This document shows positions 60,315 through 64,000 of a DNA stretch of 64,000 bases, piece after piece. This DNA comes from Sphingobium lactosutens. Lineage in GTDB: Bacteria; Pseudomonadota; Alphaproteobacteria; Sphingomonadales; Sphingomonadaceae. The first letter of the stretch is position 1, and each line of letters begins with the position of its first letter. A program made the position numbers and the translations under genes. The notes beneath the pieces were generated by a model. That model worked only from the letters and a program-made list of their open reading frames with translations. It was not told where the DNA came from and made no database searches. The stretch lies in the NCBI RefSeq assembly GCF_013393185.1, contig NZ_QJQX01000035.1, forward strand, positions 62,001-126,000, written 5' to 3'.

Positions 60315-63014
60315 ATGGTAATGACGGAAGAGGCCCAGATGAGCAGCACTTCGACCCGCTATGTCTATCGTTTTGGCGGTGGCGTGAATGACGGGGGGAA
60401 GGGCGACAAGAACTTGCTGGGCGGCAAGGGCGCCAACCTCGATGGCATGGCCGCGATCGGCCTGCCGGTGCCTCCGGGTTTCACCATCACCACCGAAATG
60501 TGCACCCGCTATTATACCGATGGCGGCGTCTATCCCGAAAGCCTGAAGGCGCAGGTTGCGAACGGCATCGCCCATATCGAGGGCGTCACCGGCAAAAAAT
60601 TCGGTGACAAGGCCGACCCGCTGCTGGTGTCGGTCCGGTCTGGCGCGCGCATCTCCATGCCGGGCATGATGGACACCGTCCTCAACCTCGGCCTCAACGA
60701 CGAAACCGTGCTCGGCCTTGCCGCCGCGAGCGGTGACGAGCGTTTCGCCTGGGACAGCTATCGCCGCTTCATCCAGATGTATTCGGACGTTGTTCTGGAA
60801 CTCGACCATGGCGCGTTCGAGGAAGCCCTTGAAATCGCCAAGGAAGATAATGGCTACACGCTCGACACCGAACTGAGCGCCGACGACTGGAAGGCGCTGG
60901 TCGGCGAATATAAGGCGCTCGTCCAGAAGCTCTGGAACAAGCCTTTCCCGCAGGACGTCCATGACCAGCTCTGGGGTGCGATCAGCGCCGTGTTCGGTTC
61001 CTGGCAGGCTGATCGCGCCAAGGTCTATCGTCGCCTGAACTCGATCCCGGGCGACTGGGGCACTGCCGTCAACGTGCAGGCGATGGTGTTCGGCAATATG
61101 GGCGACACCTCGGCCACGGGCGTCGCCTTCACCCGCGATCCCGCCACCGGCGAGAATGCCTATTATGGCGAATATCTGATCAACGCCCAGGGCGAGGACG
61201 TGGTCGCGGGCATCCGCACGCCGCAATATCTGACCAAGCAGGCGCGCGAGCGGGCAGGGGCCAAGCCGCTGTCGATGGAAGAGGCGATGCCTGAAACCTA
61301 TGCCGAACTGGCGCGGGTGTTCGAAATCCTCGAAAAACATTATCGCGACATGCAGGACATCGAGTTCACTGTGCAGCAGGGCAAGCTCTGGATGCTCCAG
61401 ACGCGATCGGGCAAGCGCACCGCCAAGGCCGCGCTCAAGATCGCGGTCGAAATGGCGAGCGAAGGCCTGATCTCGGAAGAAGAAGCCGTCGCCCGCGTCG
61501 ATCCCGCCGCGCTCGATCAGCTGCTCCACCCGACCCTCGATCCCAAGGCGCCGCGCGACGTGCTGACCAAGGGCCTGCCCGCCTCGCCGGGCGCGGCCAG
61601 CGGCCTCATCGTCTTCGATGCCGACACGGCCGAGCGTCGCAACGAACTGGGCGATGCCGTCATCCTCGTTCGTGTCGAAACCAGCCCCGAAGACATTCAC
61701 GGCATGCACGCGGCCAAGGGCATCCTGACCGCGAGGGGTGGCATGACCAGCCACGCCGCCGTGGTGGCGCGCGGCATGGGCCGTCCCTGCGTCTCCGGCG
61801 CGGGTAGCCTGTCGATCGACAATGCCAACAAGATCCTGCGCATCGGCAGCCGCGAACTGAAGGAAGGTGATATCCTGACCATCGACGGCGCCACCGGCGA
61901 AGTCATGGCAGGCGAGGTTCCGACCGTGCAGCCTGAACTGGCCGGCGACTTCGGCATCCTGATGGCCTGGGCCGACAAGGTTCGTCGCCTCAAGGTCCGT
62001 GCCAATGCCGAAACGCCACAGGACTGCAAGGTCGCGCGCGAATTCGGCGCCGAGGGCGTGGGTCTCTGCCGCACCGAACATATGTTCTTCGACGCTGCCC
62101 GCATCACCGCCGTGCGCGAAATGATCTTGGCCGACAGCGAGAAGGGCCGCCGCGCGGCGCTCGACAAGCTCCTGCCCGAACAGCGTGACGATTTCGCGCA
62201 GATCTTCATGGTGATGGCCGGCCTGCCCGTGACCATCCGCTTGCTCGATCCCCCGCTTCACGAATTCCTGCCGCATGGCGAAGCGGAGTTCGAGGAAGTG
62301 GCCAAGGGCGCGGGCGTCAGTGTCGACACGCTCAAGCGTCGCGCCGCTGAGCTACATGAATTCAACCCGATGCTCGGCCATCGCGGTTGCCGTCTGGGCG
62401 TCACCTATCCCGAAATCTACGAGATGCAGGCCCGCGCCATCTTCGAAGCCGCGCTGATCGTGAAAGAGCGGAGCGGTGAAGCGCCGATCCCCGAAGTCAT
62501 GATCCCGCTCGTTGCCACGAAGAAGGAACTGGAACTGATGAAGGCGATCGTCGATCAGGTCGCCAAGGACGTCTTTGCGGAGAAGGGCGCATCGGTCGAC
62601 TATCTGGTCGGCACCATGATCGAACTGCCCCGCGCGGCGCTGAAGGCGGGCGAGATCGCCGAAGTCGGCGAATTCTTCTCCTTCGGCACCAATGACCTGA
62701 CCCAGACCACGATCGGCATCAGCCGCGACGACGCCGGTCGCTTCCTGACGCAATATGTCGACAAGGGCATCTTCGCCCGCGACCCGTTCGTCAGCATCGA
62801 TGTGGAGGGCGTCGGCCAGCTCATCGAACTGGCTGCCGAACGTGGCCGTGCGAGCCGTCCCGGCATCAAACTCGGGATTTGCGGTGAGCATGGTGGCGAT
62901 CCGGCCTCGATCGCCTTCTGCGAGCAGACTGGCCTCGATTATGTCTCGGCCTCGCCCTATCGCGTGCCGATCGCGCGTCTCGCTGCGGCGCAGGCCGCGT
63001 TGGCAAACAAATAA
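60315..63014 (+). CDS. ppdK: Pyruvate, phosphate dikinase
   Basis: 899 residues. The nucleotide-binding N-domain (LLGGKGANLDGMAAIGLPVPPGF), the swivelling His domain (GGMTSHAAVVARGMGRPCVSG, His480), and the PEP/pyruvate barrel (Cys856 in LGICGEHGGDP) are in order. It interconverts pyruvate, ATP and phosphate with PEP, AMP and pyrophosphate. GGAGAG lies eight bases before the ATG at 60315. It likely has its own transcript: 139 bp separate it from glyS. Terminator at 63020. Confidence 0.98.
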   Translation: MVMTEEAQMSSTSTRYVYRFGGGVNDGGKGDKNLLGGKGANLDGMAAIGLPVPPGFTITTEMCTRYYTDGGVYPESLKAQVANGIAHIEGVTGKKFGDKADPLLVSVRSGARISMPGMMDTVLNLGLNDETVLGLAAASGDERFAWDSYRRFIQMYSDVVLELDHGAFEEALEIAKEDNGYTLDTELSADDWKALVGEYKALVQKLWNKPFPQDVHDQLWGAISAVFGSWQADRAKVYRRLNSIPGDWGTAVNVQAMVFGNMGDTSATGVAFTRDPATGENAYYGEYLINAQGEDVVAGIRTPQYLTKQARERAGAKPLSMEEAMPETYAELARVFEILEKHYRDMQDIEFTVQQGKLWMLQTRSGKRTAKAALKIAVEMASEGLISEEEAVARVDPAALDQLLHPTLDPKAPRDVLTKGLPASPGAASGLIVFDADTAERRNELGDAVILVRVETSPEDIHGMHAAKGILTARGGMTSHAAVVARGMGRPCVSGAGSLSIDNANKILRIGSRELKEGDILTIDGATGEVMAGEVPTVQPELAGDFGILMAWADKVRRLKVRANAETPQDCKVAREFGAEGVGLCRTEHMFFDAARITAVREMILADSEKGRRAALDKLLPEQRDDFAQIFMVMAGLPVTIRLLDPPLHEFLPHGEAEFEEVAKGAGVSVDTLKRRAAELHEFNPMLGHRGCRLGVTYPEIYEMQARAIFEAALIVKERSGEAPIPEVMIPLVATKKELELMKAIVDQVAKDVFAEKGASVDYLVGTMIELPRAALKAGEIAEVGEFFSFGTNDLTQTTIGISRDDAGRFLTQYVDKGIFARDPFVSIDVEGVGQLIELAAERGRASRPGIKLGICGEHGGDPASIAFCEQTGLDYVSASPYRVPIARLAAAQAALANK

Positions 63015-63019
63015 AAGGA

Positions 63020-63053
63020 AAGGGCGGGAGGCAACTCCCGCCCTTCTTCGTTT
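63020..63053 (+). terminator. Intrinsic terminator of ppdK
   Basis: An 11-bp stem with GGGCGGGAG paired to CTCCCGCCC around GCAA, followed by the T-rich TTCTTCGTTT. Confidence 0.85.
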
Positions 63054-63086
63054 AGGGGTGTTTCGAGGTTTAGGCCGATCCGGGAT

Positions 63087-63581
63087 TCAGTTCGATCCGG
63101 TCAGGCGGCTGAACAGGCCGGGCTTTTCGCCGCGATCCAGTTCCACCGCCTGCCCGCGCCAGTCCTCATGTGCGATGGTACCCGGCTTCAGCCCCAACCG
63201 CGCCTCCAGGGTCGCCTCCTGCTCGGCATTGATCGCGGCGATCTGCCCGAAGCGATGATAGCCTGCCTCGTTGAGCGCGACTTCCTGCGCCTGACTGACT
63301 CCTCTGATCCGGCTGAGGTCGTCCCGGCCATGCACCGCGCCCGCAACCGCCGTGGCGGTGCCGGGGCCGATCGGACCGGCCGACTGCCGCTCCAGTTCTG
63401 TGATCCGCGTGTTGGCCGCCTCGATTCGCGCATCGCGTTCCTTTATGGCGGTGCGATGGGCAATCTGCTCGTCGCGCCAGAGTTGCCGATATTTGCCGCG
63501 CCCGCTCATCATCAGGCCGAGCAGCCAGCCTACGGCCAGCGCAATCAGCAGCAGCGCCAGTTCGTTCATGGTGAAGCTCAT
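63087..63581 (-). CDS. Membrane-anchored helix-hairpin-helix protein
   Basis: 164 residues: one N-terminal membrane helix (about residues 6-25), a charged coiled coil (to about 75), and a C-terminal helix-hairpin-helix-like domain (DLSRIRGVSQAQEVALNEAGYHRFGQIAAI in pattern) of the kind found at the ends of ribosomal-protein and NuoE-like extensions in Alphaproteobacteria. Function unknown; DNA contact is possible but the anchor would place it at the membrane. AAGGA lies eight bases before the ATG at 63581. Confidence 0.78.
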   Translation of the reverse strand: MSFTMNELALLLIALAVGWLLGLMMSGRGKYRQLWRDEQIAHRTAIKERDARIEAANTRITELERQSAGPIGPGTATAVAGAVHGRDDLSRIRGVSQAQEVALNEAGYHRFGQIAAINAEQEATLEARLGLKPGTIAHEDWRGQAVELDRGEKPGLFSRLTGSN

Positions 63582-63681
63582 ATTTGGCATCCTTTCCTGC
63601 GTTCTGAACGGAGGAAAGGGGCAAAAGTTGCCGTGCGGACGGGGTGGTCAAATTAACCGTACGAAAAGTGTAAAAAGGGGC

Positions 63682-63710
63682 TTGCCCAATCCTCCGGTCG
63701 CTTCTATCAG
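63682..63710 (+). promoter_or_regulatory. Promoter of the tRNA-Arg pair
   Basis: TTGCCC (63682-63687), a 17-bp spacer and TATCAG (63705-63710), 12 bp before the first tRNA. The rest of the 130-bp gap to the HhH gene has no further feature that I can support. Confidence 0.65.
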
Positions 63711-63722
63711 CGCCACTCCAAC

Positions 63723-63799
63723 GCACCCGTAGCTCAGCTGGATAGAGCATCAGACTACGAATCTGAGGGTCGGACGTTCGAATCGTTCCGGGTGCACCA
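63723..63799 (+). tRNA. tRNA-Arg (ACG), copy 1
   Basis: 77 nt: acceptor GCACCCG/CGGGTGC, anticodon stem TCAGA/TCTGA with loop CTACGAA reading ACG, T arm with GTTCGAATC, encoded ACCA end. The A34 is expected to be deaminated to inosine. Confidence 0.97.
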
Positions 63800-63852
63800 T
63801 TGGAAAAATATTGCAGGGTCAGGCTTCAAGCCGTTGCTCTTGCAGGAAACAA

Positions 63853-63929
63853 GCACCCGTAGCTCAGCTGGATAGAGCATCAGACTACGAATCTGAGGGT
63901 CGGACGTTCGAATCGTTCCGGGTGCACCA
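63853..63929 (+). tRNA. tRNA-Arg (ACG), copy 2
   Basis: Identical in all 77 bases to the copy 130 bp upstream; the spacer between them is not repeated. Probably one transcript. Confidence 0.97.
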
Positions 63930-63941
63930 TTTTTCAGAAAC

Positions 63942-63965
63942 AGGCGGCTTTTCAGTCGCCTTTTT
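63942..63965 (+). terminator. Intrinsic terminator of the tRNA-Arg pair
   Basis: AGGCGGC pairs with GTCGCCT (one G-T pair) around TTTTCA, followed by TTTTT. Confidence 0.8.
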
Positions 63966-64000
63966 CTTTGCCTTCAACCCGTGGTCAGCGCGATCATGGC

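Noticed and set aside
63723-63929. 130-bp direct repeat as a possible mobile element end
   Set aside because: The repeated part is exactly the tRNA-Arg gene; the spacer is not repeated.

Overview
The window is a gene-dense chromosomal segment of high-GC alphaproteobacterial DNA, most likely from the Sphingomonadaceae (a Sphingobium- or Sphingomonas-like organism). I infer this from four things: codon style, a zwf-edd-glk-eda Entner-Doudoroff cluster, the SRP RNA gene just upstream of dnaX, and a tRNA-His that keeps the canonical extra G at -1 opposite C73, which the Rhizobiales/Rhodobacterales/Caulobacterales clade is known to have lost. No phage, insertion sequence, CRISPR array or rRNA operon is visible.

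Left part (1-12 kb): an alpha/beta hydrolase is divergent from two overlapping cysteine-desulfurase-type genes, followed by an adrenodoxin-type ferredoxin and a secreted class A beta-lactamase that carries the cysteine pair of carbapenemase-type enzymes. Next come the SRP RNA gene, dnaX, ybaB, lon and HU, then rlpA, a nucleotidyltransferase and tRNA-His. Middle-left (12-26 kb): a TonB-dependent receptor, hisI, YitT, an Asp/Asn hydroxylase, MFS and RhtA-type transporters, an L,D-transpeptidase, malic enzyme fused to a phosphotransacetylase domain, and a LysR regulator divergent from malate synthase G. The last three form a C4/glyoxylate carbon neighbourhood.

Middle-right (26-45 kb): a Tat-type M24 peptidase, a lower-GC M50-like protease, alaS, an unusual exported nucleoside-deoxyribosyltransferase-like protein, two head-GIN-domain proteins, an M28 peptidase, hemB, an MFS/spermidine-synthase fusion, a gamma carbonic anhydrase, and the Entner-Doudoroff operon on the minus strand (zwf, edd, glk, eda). 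Beyond it lie a decayed cation-diffusion-facilitator gene, a MerC-domain protein with a Zur-like site, and tRNA-Leu.

Right part (45-64 kb): a complete type I secretion operon (TolC-like, ABC, HlyD-like) with its probable cargo, a 1055-residue serralysin-like RTX metalloprotease. Then pth and rplY, two TraB/GumN proteins, glyQ-glyS, ppdK, a membrane-anchored helix-hairpin-helix protein and twin tRNA-Arg genes.

The least expected structure is a family of 26-nt palindromic repeat arms (REP/REPIN-like). It occurs between genes, but also in frame inside glyS as a full pair and, as a single arm, inside the first cysteine desulfurase. A second, longer inverted-repeat family sits in three intergenic regions.
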